Shown one piece after another: positions 1 through 9,392 of a stretch of DNA of 61,089 nt. The stretch comes from Companilactobacillus mishanensis (lineage in GTDB: Bacteria > Bacillota > Bacilli > Lactobacillales > Lactobacillaceae), in the NCBI RefSeq assembly GCF_003946505.1, contig NZ_RHON01000010.1, positions 1 through 61,089 of the forward strand, written 5' to 3'. Both the position numbers and the translations under genes were made by a program. Position 1 is the stretch's first letter. The number at the start of each line of letters is the position of its first letter. Under the pieces are notes generated by a model. It was not told where the DNA came from and made no database searches. It saw nothing but the letters and a program-made list of their open reading frames with translations.

Positions 1-29
1 AGTGGATCATATTTGGTCATAAAAAAATA

Positions 30-68
30 CCCCACAATTGTTAGAATTTTTGTCTAACAATTGTAGGG
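30..68 (-). terminator. Intrinsic terminator, minus strand
   Basis: A 15-bp stem (30-44 with 54-68, one G-U pair) is followed on the minus strand by a run of seven T (27-21). It would end minus-strand transcripts that pass the aldo/keto reductase gene and structured element A1. Confidence 0.7.
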
Positions 69-150
69 CACTCTATTAAGTTCTCGGCCTTTTTGCATAT
101 TTCAATTATATTTTACTAATTTAAAATGAAGCTCATTCTATCAAGCTGAA

Positions 151-308
151 GGAGAAAAATCGATTTTGGCTCAATAGGCAAATTGTTCTTAGTATCGGGA
201 CGATACTTAGAACAAGACTCGATTTGGAGATTTTCCTGAACTTGGAAAAGCTTCAAACGATGTCGCCTATGTTCCAGCCAAAAAATCTATTTTTCTCCGT
301 AGGCGACA
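151..308. repeat. Structured element A1 (family A)
   Basis: A long imperfect palindrome fills most of the gene-free first 316 bases. The outer stem is 151-167 with 281-298. It is followed by GGCT/AGCC, then an asymmetric internal loop of CA opposite GTTCC (271-275), then ATAGGC/GCCTAT. Inside sit two hairpins, one with 15-bp arms at about 183-215 (one mismatch) and one at about 230-252. The CA/GTTCC loop and two-hairpin layout recur in elements at 20925-21073 and 26596-26722 with unrelated stem sequence. The segment TGTCGCCTA (261-269) can alternatively pair with TAGGCGACA (300-308). No coding potential is visible. Confidence 0.6.
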
Positions 309-316
309 GTAAAAAC

Positions 317-1180
317 CTACTCCTGACGTGCATGATGGAATGTACTTGGAGCTGAATCTGACATTTTGTTCAACTTAGCCATATCATCATTAGAAATAAC
401 GAAATCAAGTTTGGAATTATCCAAAATATGTGCTTTTTGTGTTGCCTTTGGAAGTGGCAAAGCACCATTCTGGACAACAAATTGAATAGCTAATTGTGCA
501 ACACTAGCATCATATCTGTCAGCAATTTCTTTAACGATTGGATTGTTGATCAAGCCACCAGTTGCCAATGGTGAGTATGCTTCAATCATAATATCGTTAG
601 CTTTAGAAAACTCTGAAACTTTTGGTTCAGTGTAGCCAATATAATATTGAACTTGATCAACTACTGGCTTAATTGTTGCTGTCGACAACAAGCTTTGTAG
701 ATCATGAACATTAAAGTTTGAAACACCGATTGATTTAACACGTCCAGATTTTTGAATTTCTTCCATTGCTTTCCAAATCTCTTGGTTAGCTTTGTCGTAT
801 TTCTCGACTGTACCAGAAGTTGAACTCATTTCATCCCATGGGAATGGTGCATGGATCAAGTATAAATCAAGATAATCTATGTCCAAATTCTTCATTGTTT
901 GTTCAAAATCTCGTTTAACGCCAGCGGCATCTTTTGTTTCTCCAGGCAATTTTGAAGTTACATAAAGATCTTCACGAGCTACGCCGGAATCGCGAACTGC
1001 TTGTCCAACTTCTTTTTCGTTACCATAAACTAATGCAGTATCAATGTGACGATAACCGATTTCGATTGCATCCAAAACTGATTGACGAGTTTTTTCTGCT
1101 GGCATTTGCCATGTACCAAATGCCACTTTGGGAATCTTTGTCCCATCATTTAAAGTGTATGTTTCATTTAATTTTGTCAT
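317..1180 (-). CDS. Aldo/keto reductase (2,5-diketo-gluconate reductase type)
   Basis: A 287-residue NADPH-dependent cytosolic oxidoreductase of the AKR superfamily, likely reducing aldehydes or ketones; the substrate cannot be told from sequence. The AKR tetrad is visible: Asp47 in HIDTA, Tyr52 in VYGNE, Lys77 in TSKLPG and His110 in LIHAP. Further family motifs are SIGVSNF and EAYSPLA, and the length is typical. The start is the ATG at 1178-1180, preceded by AGAAGG at good spacing; the longer in-frame extension to 1291 has no ribosome site and reads as non-coding. It is transcribed alone, leftward, toward structured element A1 and the terminator at 30-68. It is one of three AKR genes in the window. 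Confidence 0.92.
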   Translation of the reverse strand: MTKLNETYTLNDGTKIPKVAFGTWQMPAEKTRQSVLDAIEIGYRHIDTALVYGNEKEVGQAVRDSGVAREDLYVTSKLPGETKDAAGVKRDFEQTMKNLDIDYLDLYLIHAPFPWDEMSSTSGTVEKYDKANQEIWKAMEEIQKSGRVKSIGVSNFNVHDLQSLLSTATIKPVVDQVQYYIGYTEPKVSEFSKANDIMIEAYSPLATGGLINNPIVKEIADRYDASVAQLAIQFVVQNGALPLPKATQKAHILDNSKLDFVISNDDMAKLNKMSDSAPSTFHHARQE

Positions 1181-1446
1181 TCCGTTACCTTCTTTTGAAA
1201 GTTTAATAAACCACAATAAGTAATATATACCTTCGACCTGACTGTAAGGCAACAGGTAAATTAATCTTTTTTCAGAAAAACAAATGGACAAATAAAATCA
1301 AAATGTTGATTTAAATTATAAATTATTCTTTCAATTATTGAAATCAAATTGTATTGATAAATAATACAATTAAATAGCAAAGAAATTATATGCTACAATA
1401 CAAACATCAATAGTTTTCCAAAATCTCAAATGACTAGGATTAGATA

Positions 1447-3093
1447 ATGAATAATTTAACTCAAAAATTAAATCAAAAGAAATACATATATTTAATGTTT
1501 TTAGTAACCAGTATATTAATAGTAGCTTTCGTAAATTGGCATCCTGGTTATGTCTTTGCCACTGGTGATTATCGATATCACATTAACCGTATCAATGCAT
1601 TAGCTGAATCATTTAGACATTTTAATTTTCTTCCGAAAGTTGACGGTTATTTCAGTGGAGGTTTAGGATATGCTTCCAGTTTGTTCTATCCAGATATCTT
1701 GCTTTATCCTTCAGCAATTCTTAAGGCACTTGGAGTTAACACGGTCCTAACGTATTTGATCACTCTTGTAGCAATCAATTTTGTCACATTTCTTCTCACA
1801 TATCAGGCTGGAAAAAGATTAGATTTCAAAAATAAAAATGCTCTGATCTTTACACTTATCTATGTCTTCAGTACTTATAGACTGCAAGTATTATTCAGCC
1901 GACATGATTTGGGAGAATTGCTAGGAATGGCATTCTTCCCACTTGTCCTTTCAGAATTAATAAAATTCAAAAAAGGCGAATTTAAAGAGTGGTACATTCT
2001 AGCTTTTGCCATGATTGGTATCGGTTTCTCACATATTATCTCGCTGTTTATGATAATCTGTTTTGCCGCTATGTTCGTAATATTGAATATTAAATATTTC
2101 TGGAACTGGGACGTTTGGAAAGCTATCTTAAAAGCAGCCGGCCTGACTTTAGGGACTATTGCAGCTGTTTTCTTACCTATATTTGAACAAATGCTCAGCC
2201 AGGATTTCAAAGTATCGACAGAACCACTTATTCATATTCAAGACGAGATCCAACCATTCACTAAACTTGTTGCACACTCATTTTCAAATCAAGTTTTTCA
2301 TGCGCACACAGTCAATATTGGTTCGATCATATTCTTCGGATTGATAATCTACACAGGCTATAATTTCATCAAACGTAAGAATATCAGTCTGACTGTAATT
2401 GCATTATTTATGTTTGTTGCCTGTACGGAATTCTTCCCATGGTACCAATTACGAAACTCAATCTTTGCCTCATTCCAATTTCCATGGAGATTTTTCTCAC
2501 TGATTTCATTAATCGTGGCCTACTTTATTGCTAACGATGATTTGAAACTATTCCAGAAGAAATACTTCACGACTGCCTTTGTTGCCGTGACACTATTACT
2601 AAGTTTCACGATGGCACAATTGACAGTTCAGGCATCCCCATTCCGTTTGAATACTTACAACTCCTACGATAAAATCAGCAGTTACTTGATTGGCGCCGGT
2701 CACGAATACTTACCTAGTTCAGTTAATTACGACGATGTTAAGGAGAATAAACCTCGCGATATCAGCTACGATAAATCCACTGTTTCCATCGAAAATAAAA
2801 CGATAAACAAAGAATATATCCAGTTTGATTTTGACACTGGTAACACACCTACTACGATTGAACTGCCGTTGTTCTACTATAAAGGCTATTCCGCAAAAGT
2901 AGATGGAAACAAATCAAGCTTCGATCCAAGTCTATCTGATAGAGGATTTACTAATATTAAATTGTACGGATCCGGAACTTTTAAAATGCAGTACCAATAT
3001 ACCTTCGTCCAAAAACTAGGTTTATCGATAACGATAATTTTCCTTCTCTATTCAGGTTTCATTTTATGGCGTAGGCGTTCATATATAGACTAA
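1447..3093 (+). CDS. Polytopic membrane protein, PTPS-related (YfhO-like) family
   Basis: A 548-residue integral membrane protein. An N-terminal membrane segment is followed by an extracytoplasmic loop with a GDYRYHINRI motif, about ten further hydrophobic helices, and a soluble C-terminal domain of about 130 residues before a final helix and basic tail. This resembles the '6-pyruvoyl-tetrahydropterin synthase-related' membrane family, thought to have a GT-C glycosyltransferase-like fold acting on lipid-linked sugars; the acidic residue after the first helix fits that. The family call is from memory of its pattern and the substrate is unknown. The start is the ATG at 1447 with a weak AGGATTAG site. 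It is a single gene closed by the terminator at 3092-3130. Confidence 0.75.
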   Translation: MNNLTQKLNQKKYIYLMFLVTSILIVAFVNWHPGYVFATGDYRYHINRINALAESFRHFNFLPKVDGYFSGGLGYASSLFYPDILLYPSAILKALGVNTVLTYLITLVAINFVTFLLTYQAGKRLDFKNKNALIFTLIYVFSTYRLQVLFSRHDLGELLGMAFFPLVLSELIKFKKGEFKEWYILAFAMIGIGFSHIISLFMIICFAAMFVILNIKYFWNWDVWKAILKAAGLTLGTIAAVFLPIFEQMLSQDFKVSTEPLIHIQDEIQPFTKLVAHSFSNQVFHAHTVNIGSIIFFGLIIYTGYNFIKRKNISLTVIALFMFVACTEFFPWYQLRNSIFASFQFPWRFFSLISLIVAYFIANDDLKLFQKKYFTTAFVAVTLLLSFTMAQLTVQASPFRLNTYNSYDKISSYLIGAGHEYLPSSVNYDDVKENKPRDISYDKSTVSIENKTINKEYIQFDFDTGNTPTTIELPLFYYKGYSAKVDGNKSSFDPSLSDRGFTNIKLYGSGTFKMQYQYTFVQKLGLSITIIFLLYSGFILWRRRSYID

Positions 3094-3130
3094 AAAATCG
3101 ATTCAGCCATTAAGCTGAACCGATTTTTTT
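3092..3130. terminator. Bidirectional terminator
   Basis: AAAAAATCG and CGATTTTTT flank a TTCAGC/GCTGAA stem. It overlaps the stop codon of the plus-strand membrane protein gene and the end of the small minus-strand ORF, so it can serve both directions. Confidence 0.75.
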
Positions 3131-3316
3131 GTGAATCATCAGAATTGGTGATTCGTTATATCGATAATATTCTTTCAAACGTATACTTTGTTCATCCTTA
3201 GGAAGAACACTAAGTAAAGATTTATATTCTTGCAAAGATAATATTCTCTGTAATCTTCGATGGTCAGTATTTCCAAGAAGACAAACTGTTTCTCGATAGT
3301 CATCTTCACTGATCAA
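3110..3316 (-). pseudogene. In-frame continuation of the small membrane ORF after an amber codon
   Basis: A 68-codon open stretch in the same frame as the small membrane ORF at 3329-3520, separated from it by one TAG (3329-3331) and four sense codons. The only possible start is TTG at 3316, with no convincing ribosome site. The predicted product is hydrophilic and charged, and the stop lies inside the terminator hairpin. The two parts may be one roughly 136-residue protein (membrane anchor plus soluble tail) broken by a nonsense mutation, or the downstream part may simply not be translated. No family is recognised. Confidence 0.35.
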
Positions 3317-3328
3317 TCTTTTTACATA

Positions 3329-3520
3329 CTAATAACAATAACCATTCCACACCATAAATTTAGTAATGGCATATCGTTTCACCATCTTATAAAACACAAA
3401 TAAATATAATGCCGTCATTGCTAAAATCACAATTCTTGGAAAGCCAAATACAAATACAATCAAAAATAATGGTAATAATATGCTGATGAAAATCACGCTA
3501 AAATCGCCAATAAATTTCAA
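3329..3520 (-). CDS. Small two-helix membrane protein
   Basis: A 63-residue protein with two hydrophobic segments (about residues 8-27 and 30-46) and a short basic linker (KMVKR). The start is a TTG at 3520 with an excellent AGGGGG site six bases upstream, which argues that it is translated. No function is recognised. It lies downstream of the UvrA-like gene on the same strand with a 111-bp gap. The frame stays open beyond the stop (3110-3316), so it may be the front half of a longer gene cut by an amber codon. Confidence 0.55.
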   Translation of the reverse strand: MKFIGDFSVIFISILLPLFLIVFVFGFPRIVILAMTALYLFVFYKMVKRYAITKFMVWNGYCY

Positions 3521-3631
3521 TGTTATCCCCCTATAACCCTTGATAAGGCAAGAATAACAGCAATATTGACCGTTGTATATTTAGAAAAGGCTAACATATC
3601 GAGAAATAATTATTGTTATCAATAAAATTAT

Positions 3632-5881
3632 TTAAAATAAATACTCTGCAGTATAAGATTCTTTAACTTTTTTAATTCCAGCAACTTGACCTTCATATAA
3701 AATCTGTCCACCACGAGATCCACCATCGGGACCCATATCAACAATCCAATCGGCACTACGCATAACATCGGTATTGTGTTCAATAACGATAACAGTATTA
3801 CCTTTGTCGACAAGATTGTTAATTATTCGGATTATATTTTCAATATCAGAGACATGTAATCCTGTGGTTGGCTCATCGAGAATAAAGACATTGCCTTTTT
3901 TATTCAATTCTTTGGCAATCTTCAGACGCTGACATTCACCACCTGATAAAGTATTCAAAGGCTGACCCATTGATAAATAATCCAAGCCAACGTCCTGAAT
4001 ATGTGACAACTTAGAACTGATTTTTTTGTCATCAAAGAAGTCGACCGCCTCTTCAATTGTCATGTTCATGATCTCAACAATATTCTTATCCTTCAATTTG
4101 TATTCCAAAACTTTAGGATCGTATCTGCCACCATGACAAACTGGGCATTCAATTTCAGAGTTTTCCATAAAGGAAAGATTCATCTCAATGACACCTTTTC
4201 CACCACACTCAGGGCAGGCGCCAGTGGAGTTATAACTGAACAACCCATCACTTACATCATTAGCTTTCGCGAATAATTTTCGAATCTCAGCCATTATTCC
4301 TGTATAAGTTGCCGAATTTGAACGACTAGTTGCATGAAGTGGGCTTTGATCAATAATCACTGCGTCTGGATATTCTTTTGAGAATACCTGCTCGACTAAA
4401 GTACTCTTACCAGAACCAGCAACACCGGTGATAACTGAAAACAGTCCTTTAGGAATCTTCAAAGAAACATTCTTCAAATTATGAAGTGAACTAGCACTAC
4501 TTTCGATAAAGTCATTAGCTTCACGTGGCGAATCGTTAAATGGCAGGTGATTCTGTAAATATTTTCCAGTCAAAGTATCTGACTTCAGTAAGTTGTCATA
4601 TGAGCCAGTGTACATGATCTCACCACCATGAATACCGGCACGAGGACCGACGTCAATGATATGGTCAGCAATCTTGATTACATCTGGATCATGCTCGACC
4701 ACTAGAACAGTATTGCCATTGTCGCGAAGTTTCATTAATAAATCATTCAATCGATGAACATCTCGAGGATGCAGACCAGTACTTGGCTCATCCAAAATAT
4801 AAGTCAAACCAGTCAAACTATTAGATAGGTACTTAACTGTTTTAACACGCTGAGATTCCCCACCTGATAGACTGGTAGTCTCTCTAGTGAGTGATAGATA
4901 ATCCAATCCGATATCGACTAAATCACCAACACGTTTCTTGATGTCTTTAACGATCGATTGCATCTGATCACGATTGAATTTGTCTAACTCTTTCAGCAAT
5001 TCATCTAATTGCATATTTGTGAGATCAAAGATATTCTTACCATCAATTTTTGAAGCCAGAACTTTTTTGTTATAACGCATTCCATGACACTCGTTACAAG
5101 TTGCCATTTCCGCAAATTTTTCCAAATTTTTTCTAGCTGTAGAACTTAGGTCGCCGCCAGTTTGGAAATTACGACGATAAAATTGTCTCTCAATTCCTTC
5201 ATATGTAATATTACGTTCAGCACCATTGAATTCTACTTTCAACGACTCCTCACCATTAAGTAACATTTCCATTTCTTCCTCAGAAAAATCCTTGATAGGT
5301 TTGTCATTGTCGAACATCCCTGAATTCAAAATAGTCTGTAGATAGAAAGATGTCTTAGTAGTATAACCAGGTAACTTTATGGCACCAGTCGAAAGAGTTT
5401 TATCCATGTCCAAAGCAGCATCCATTTTCAAAACATAACTTTTTCCGACACCATCACATTTCGGGCACATACCCATTGGGTCATTAAATGAAAAAGCATT
5501 GCTGGCATCGCCATATTTAGGTTTTCCAAAGCGTGAAAATAGAATTCTAAATAAAGGATTAATATCACTGATGGTTCCCAAAATAGAACGAGCATTTCCA
5601 CCTAGTGGTTTCTGATCAATGATAATTGCGGTAGTTAAATTATGTATTTCATCAGCGTCTGGTCGTTTATATTTAGGTAGATATAAACGGGTAAAGCTTG
5701 AATAAGTACTGTTAAGCTGACGTCCAGCTTCTTGTGCAATAGTATCGAAAACAATAGATGACTTACCAGAACCGGAGACACCAGTAAAGACAGTTATTTT
5801 ATTTTTGGGTATTTTCAAACTGACATTCTTAAGATTATTCTCACGGTCATTCACAATTTCAATGAATTGTTCGTTAGACAT
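3632..5881 (-). CDS. UvrA-like ABC ATPase (UvrA2/DrrC type)
   Basis: A 749-residue soluble twin-ABC protein of the excinuclease UvrA family. It has two Walker A motifs (GVSGSGKSS at 34-42 and GVAGSGKST in the second half), two signatures (LSGGESQRV and LSGGECQRL), Walker B segments ending in LDEPSTGLH and LDEPTTGLH, and CxxC zinc pairs (CPKC, CNEC, CPEC, CPVC). It is roughly 190 residues shorter than housekeeping UvrA. That size is typical of the UvrA-like class linked to drug tolerance and DNA-adduct resistance rather than core repair. A TetR gene lies directly upstream on the same strand, which suggests inducible expression. The start is the ATG at 5881. Confidence 0.88.
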   Translation of the reverse strand: MSNEQFIEIVNDRENNLKNVSLKIPKNKITVFTGVSGSGKSSIVFDTIAQEAGRQLNSTYSSFTRLYLPKYKRPDADEIHNLTTAIIIDQKPLGGNARSILGTISDINPLFRILFSRFGKPKYGDASNAFSFNDPMGMCPKCDGVGKSYVLKMDAALDMDKTLSTGAIKLPGYTTKTSFYLQTILNSGMFDNDKPIKDFSEEEMEMLLNGEESLKVEFNGAERNITYEGIERQFYRRNFQTGGDLSSTARKNLEKFAEMATCNECHGMRYNKKVLASKIDGKNIFDLTNMQLDELLKELDKFNRDQMQSIVKDIKKRVGDLVDIGLDYLSLTRETTSLSGGESQRVKTVKYLSNSLTGLTYILDEPSTGLHPRDVHRLNDLLMKLRDNGNTVLVVEHDPDVIKIADHIIDVGPRAGIHGGEIMYTGSYDNLLKSDTLTGKYLQNHLPFNDSPREANDFIESSASSLHNLKNVSLKIPKGLFSVITGVAGSGKSTLVEQVFSKEYPDAVIIDQSPLHATSRSNSATYTGIMAEIRKLFAKANDVSDGLFSYNSTGACPECGGKGVIEMNLSFMENSEIECPVCHGGRYDPKVLEYKLKDKNIVEIMNMTIEEAVDFFDDKKISSKLSHIQDVGLDYLSMGQPLNTLSGGECQRLKIAKELNKKGNVFILDEPTTGLHVSDIENIIRIINNLVDKGNTVIVIEHNTDVMRSADWIVDMGPDGGSRGGQILYEGQVAGIKKVKESYTAEYLF

Positions 5882-5938
5882 GGCAAAACCTCCGATATAA
5901 TTTGATTCATATTTGAATGGATTCTTAGTATAGCACAG

Positions 5939-5953
5939 TGAGAAGCGCTTTCA
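5939..5953. promoter_or_regulatory. Possible cre-like site
   Basis: The 15-mer read on the minus strand as TGAAAGCGCTTCTCA resembles the CcpA operator consensus, with about two mismatches at its right end. It lies about 60 bases upstream of the UvrA-like start. Weak without expression data. Confidence 0.3.
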
Positions 5954-5991
5954 AGACAAAAAACAGAGTGCTTCCTTTTGTTGCACGTTTC

Positions 5992-6022
5992 AAAAAAGAG
6001 GATGTGAAAAATCCACATCCCC
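5992..6022 (-). terminator. Intrinsic terminator after the TetR gene
   Basis: On the minus strand a stem of GGATGTGG and its partner (CCACATCC plus) encloses an AT-rich loop, followed by TTTTTT. It starts a few bases past the TetR stop codon and separates that gene from the UvrA-like gene, which must have its own promoter or depend on read-through. Confidence 0.75.
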
Positions 6023-6025
6023 TTC

Positions 6026-6568
6026 CTATATATCTACCCTTGCTCGCAACCCTTGTAAGTTATCCGCAAAGAAGATTTTCATGATTATTTTAGTTAATTC
6101 ATCTGGAGTTTGAGGCATGCCATCTTTGACCCATTTCTTCAAAATACCTTGCATCCCAAGCATGACGTAAACTTCTTGATATTCGTCATTACCCTCAATA
6201 GGTCGAGGTTCCTTACCCTTCATTGTGATGCTCATACGCTCCAAAACTTTCGTCTTACCTTCAACAAAAACTAGATTACTCAATTTACGTCTTTCATAAA
6301 AAGCATCTAGCAGAGTACGCAATGATTCTTGCGCACTCATCCCTTGTCTGATCTCGATCGAGTCCAAAAATTCAGTCTCAATGGCGTCGACACATTTGTA
6401 GACATCATCATAATATCGATAGTAAGTAGTTCGATTTATATCGGCGATTTTACAAATTTCAGTAACAGTGATATTGTCAATGGGCTTCTTTTCAAGCAGT
6501 GATAGAACAGTATCCTGGATCACACTTCTAGTGTATTTAGCACGTCGATTATTTTTAACTCCGACCAT
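6026..6568 (-). CDS. TetR/AcrR family transcriptional regulator
   Basis: A 180-residue one-component repressor. The N-terminal helix-turn-helix is visible (ITVTEICKIADINRTTYYRYY, the canonical TetR pattern ending in TxYRYY) and the rest is a helical ligand-binding domain. The start is the ATG at 6566-6568, because AGGAG lies at ideal spacing; an upstream in-frame ATG at 6592 has no site. It is divergent from the MacB-like ABC exporter at 6753 and upstream of the UvrA-like gene. The likely role is ligand-relieved repression of the exporter, and possibly of itself, through the GTGTTG-type motifs between them. Confidence 0.85.
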   Translation of the reverse strand: MVGVKNNRRAKYTRSVIQDTVLSLLEKKPIDNITVTEICKIADINRTTYYRYYDDVYKCVDAIETEFLDSIEIRQGMSAQESLRTLLDAFYERRKLSNLVFVEGKTKVLERMSITMKGKEPRPIEGNDEYQEVYVMLGMQGILKKWVKDGMPQTPDELTKIIMKIFFADNLQGLRARVDI

Positions 6569-6585
6569 AAAATTACTCCTATCAT

Positions 6586-6702
6586 GCAACACTTTTTATG
6601 ATTTTGTTTTAAAAACAACACCATGTTTAAATTTGCTGATTGCATAGATGACTTAAAATTCTTATTATATGAAACATAGTGTTGCAATAATGACAGTGTA
6701 AC
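6586..6702. promoter_or_regulatory. Candidate TetR operator cluster
   Basis: The 184-bp gap between the divergent TetR and ABC exporter genes holds repeated copies of one octamer: GCAACACT (6586-6593), CAACAC (6616-6621), AGTGTTGC (6678-6685) and AGTGTAAC (6695-6702). The last two are direct repeats 17 bp apart. Inverted and repeated half-sites here are what TetR autoregulation would need; the assignment is inferred. Confidence 0.45.
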
Positions 6703-6752
6703 AGATAATTGATTTTGTGCCACTAAAAACTTAATTCAGAAAGGTATTTTAA

Positions 6753-9083
6753 ATGCTGGAATTAAAACATATAAAAAAATATTATTACGTTGGTGACTCT
6801 GTCACAAAAGCATTAGATGACGTTTCCGTATCCTTCAGAAAACAAGAATTCGTTGCAATCTTGGGACCAAGTGGTTCTGGTAAGACAACAATGTTGAACG
6901 GTATCGGTGGACTAGATATCTATGACTCTGGTGACTTGATCATCAAAGGTAAATCAACCAAAGAATTTAAAGCCGCAGACTGGGACGCATACCGTAACAA
7001 CTCAGTCGGATTCATTTTCCAAAGCTACAACATTATCGGACACTTGAGTATCCTAGATAACGTTGAAATGGGAATGACTTTGAGTGGTGTTCCAAATGAA
7101 GAAAAGAAAAAGAAAGCAATTTCTGCACTAGAACGAGTTGGATTGGGCCCACATATCAATAAGAAACCTAATCAATTATCAGGTGGCCAAATGCAACGTG
7201 TTGCCATCGCTCGTGCAATTGCGAATGACCCTGAAATCTTGCTATGTGATGAGCCAACAGGTGCTCTCGATACCGAAACAAGTCAACAGATCATGCAACT
7301 CATCAAGGAACTTTCGAAAGAAAGACTAGTAATCATGGTTACACATAACCCTGAACTAGCAGATGAATTCGCCGACCGTATCATCAACTTCGCTGATGGT
7401 AAGATCCAAGATGATTCAAATCCTTATCATGAAGATGAAGCAGAAGATAACTTCGAATTACAAAAAACAAAAATGACATACTGGACAGCTTTAAAATTGT
7501 CATTTACCAACCTGAGAACTAAGAAAGCCAGAACCGCTTTGACAGCTTTCGCATCAAGTATTGGTATCATCAGTATCGCCATCGTTTTGGCCCTATCGTC
7601 TGGATTCCAAAAACAAATCGATAAGACTCAAAGTAATACCCTAGCTCAATTCCCAGTAACAATTTCTCAAACAGCTTCAACTCAAAGTGGTTCCGCAAGC
7701 ACGACAAAGGAAAAGAAAGCTCCCAAGTCTAAGCAAGTTACAGCTAAAATGAGTCAAGCAGAGAAATCTACACATACAAATAAGATCACCAAGAAATATA
7801 TCAACTATGTAAAAGATATGAGCAAGGATTTAAGTAAAAACGTTGGTTACACATACTCAACAGGAATGAACTTGTTAGGTAAAACTGACGGAAAAGTTAA
7901 ATCAGTTCAATTTTCAAATGCCAGCTCAAATGCTGCATCAATGGGTATGAGCCAAATGGCAGCTTCAACCGGAGTTGGTGGATCAGTTTATCCTTCATCA
8001 GACAACAACGGAAAAGGATTCTTGAAAAAACACTACAAAGTACTTTCAGGAAATATGCCAAACAATGAAAATGAAGTAGTTTTGATCGTAAATAGTGACA
8101 ACTCAACTAATGTAAATGGATTGAAGAACATCGGAGTTTCCGCAAAAGATGGTCAAAAGATCGATTACAGCAAGATAGTTGGAAAAGAATTTAAAGTAGT
8201 AGCAAACAACACTTATTATCAAAAGAATGCTTCAGGCACATATTCACCAAACACAGACAGAACATCGATGTACAATAACGCTTCAAACAAGACAATCAAG
8301 ATTGCCGGAATTTTGAAAGTTAAATCAACATCATCAGAAAACATCTTGTCACCAGGAATCGCCTACAGTGACAAATTAACAAAAGATATTATCGACATGA
8401 ACCAAAATTCAGATATCGTCCAAGCACAAAAGAAATCTGATTCAAACGTCTTAACAGGCACACCAATCGATGCCACAACATCAAAATCTACACTAGTTAG
8501 CTACTTAGGTGGATCAACAACACCATCAAGTATCCTAATTTATCCAAATACTTTCGACAACAAAGATAAAGTCCTCAAATATTTGGACAAGTACAACAAA
8601 GGTAAGAGCAAAGCCAACAAAGTCATCTATACCGACTTAGCCGGCCAAGTATCAAACCTAACCGGTGGATTAATGACCGCAATCACATACGTGCTAGTAG
8701 CCTTCGCCGGAATCTCATTAGTAACAAGTATGATCATGATTTCAATCATCACATACACATCAGTACTAGAGAGAACCAAAGAAATCGGTATTTTGAAAGC
8801 CTTAGGAGCCAGAAAGAAAGATATAACCCGAGTATTCGATGCCGAAACAGCCATCTTAGGAGTTTCGTCAGGATTGCTAGGTGTAATCATCGCATGGTTA
8901 GCAACGTTCCCAATCAACATGATCTTAAAGAGCATGACAGATTTGAGCAACGTATCGCAATTAGATCCTAAAGCAGCAATAATATTGATCATCATCAGTA
9001 CAGTGTTAACAGTACTAGGTGGACACATACCAGCAAGAATGGCCGCAAAGAAAGACGCAGCGACCGCATTACGATCTGAGTAA
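6753..9083 (+). CDS. MacB-like ABC exporter, fused ATPase and permease
   Basis: A 776-residue protein. Residues 1-225 are an ABC ATPase of the LolD/MacB class: Walker [10 protein letters not shown] near residue 40, signature LSGGQMQRV near 145, Walker B followed by DEPTGALD. One membrane helix (about 265-290) precedes a large extracytoplasmic region rich in Ser, Thr, Asn and Lys (about 290-640). Three helices at 645-770 form the FtsX/MacB permease core ([11 protein letters not shown] motif). Such half-transporters dimerise and move peptides or drugs mechanically across the envelope, often against cell-wall-active peptides. The ATG has AAAGGT upstream. The divergent TetR gene is the likely regulator. 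Its stop codon abuts structured element C1. Confidence 0.88.
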   Translation: MLELKHIKKYYYVGDSVTKALDDVSVSFRKQEFVAILGPSGSGKTTMLNGIGGLDIYDSGDLIIKGKSTKEFKAADWDAYRNNSVGFIFQSYNIIGHLSILDNVEMGMTLSGVPNEEKKKKAISALERVGLGPHINKKPNQLSGGQMQRVAIARAIANDPEILLCDEPTGALDTETSQQIMQLIKELSKERLVIMVTHNPELADEFADRIINFADGKIQDDSNPYHEDEAEDNFELQKTKMTYWTALKLSFTNLRTKKARTALTAFASSIGIISIAIVLALSSGFQKQIDKTQSNTLAQFPVTISQTASTQSGSASTTKEKKAPKSKQVTAKMSQAEKSTHTNKITKKYINYVKDMSKDLSKNVGYTYSTGMNLLGKTDGKVKSVQFSNASSNAASMGMSQMAASTGVGGSVYPSSDNNGKGFLKKHYKVLSGNMPNNENEVVLIVNSDNSTNVNGLKNIGVSAKDGQKIDYSKIVGKEFKVVANNTYYQKNASGTYSPNTDRTSMYNNASNKTIKIAGILKVKSTSSENILSPGIAYSDKLTKDIIDMNQNSDIVQAQKKSDSNVLTGTPIDATTSKSTLVSYLGGSTTPSSILIYPNTFDNKDKVLKYLDKYNKGKSKANKVIYTDLAGQVSNLTGGLMTAITYVLVAFAGISLVTSMIMISIITYTSVLERTKEIGILKALGARKKDITRVFDAETAILGVSSGLLGVIIAWLATFPINMILKSMTDLSNVSQLDPKAAIILIIISTVLTVLGGHIPARMAAKKDAATALRSE

Positions 9084-9084
9084 T

Positions 9085-9301
9085 GCCAGAGAGTGAAGTG
9101 GCACGACAAGCTTCCGGTCATAACAGTGAAAAGGGGAATTATCCGCAAGCGGGTAATCCCCTTTTTGCAGTTATGTGTAGGAAGCTGTGCCACGTAACTC
9201 GTTTCCACAATAAAACAGACGAAGGTTACCAACCCCAGTCGGTAGAAAAAGAACTGGAAAGTGGAGCAATCAGCGAAACGGTCCAGTTCTATCCATCGAA
9301 C
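9085..9301 (+). repeat. Structured element C1 (family C, 217 nt)
   Basis: It begins just after the ABC exporter stop codon and is about 85% identical to element C2 at 10921-11137, same orientation. A long arm pairs GTGGCAC (9098-9104) with GTGCCAC (9187-9193), AGCTTCC with GGAAGCT, ATAAC with GTTAT, and a G/C-rich tip with its partner. A second weak hairpin (GTAAC/GTTAC) and a third (AGAACTGGA 9250-9258 with TCCAGTTCT 9282-9290) follow. Open frames run through it on both strands but give no protein-like sequence. It may double as the exporter's terminator, since the first arm ends in TTTTT. Confidence 0.65.
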
Positions 9302-9392
9302 TGTTCTCCTTTCCATCAATCAAGGCCAATCTATATCTAAAGTCATAACAATATGCAAAAATATAATCACACATTCAAATATGGAGGTAGAC

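Noticed and set aside
3632..5881. Housekeeping uvrA
   Set aside because: About 190 residues too short and not next to uvrB; the shorter UvrA-like class fits.
8627..9319. 230-codon minus-strand open frame
   Set aside because: Antisense to the ABC exporter permease and element C1; the exporter frame has clear motifs there.
9083..9340. 85-codon plus-strand open frame after the ABC exporter
   Set aside because: It lies wholly over structured element C1 and its copy over C2 (10961-11176) shifts composition; there is no ribosome site and the product is not protein-like.
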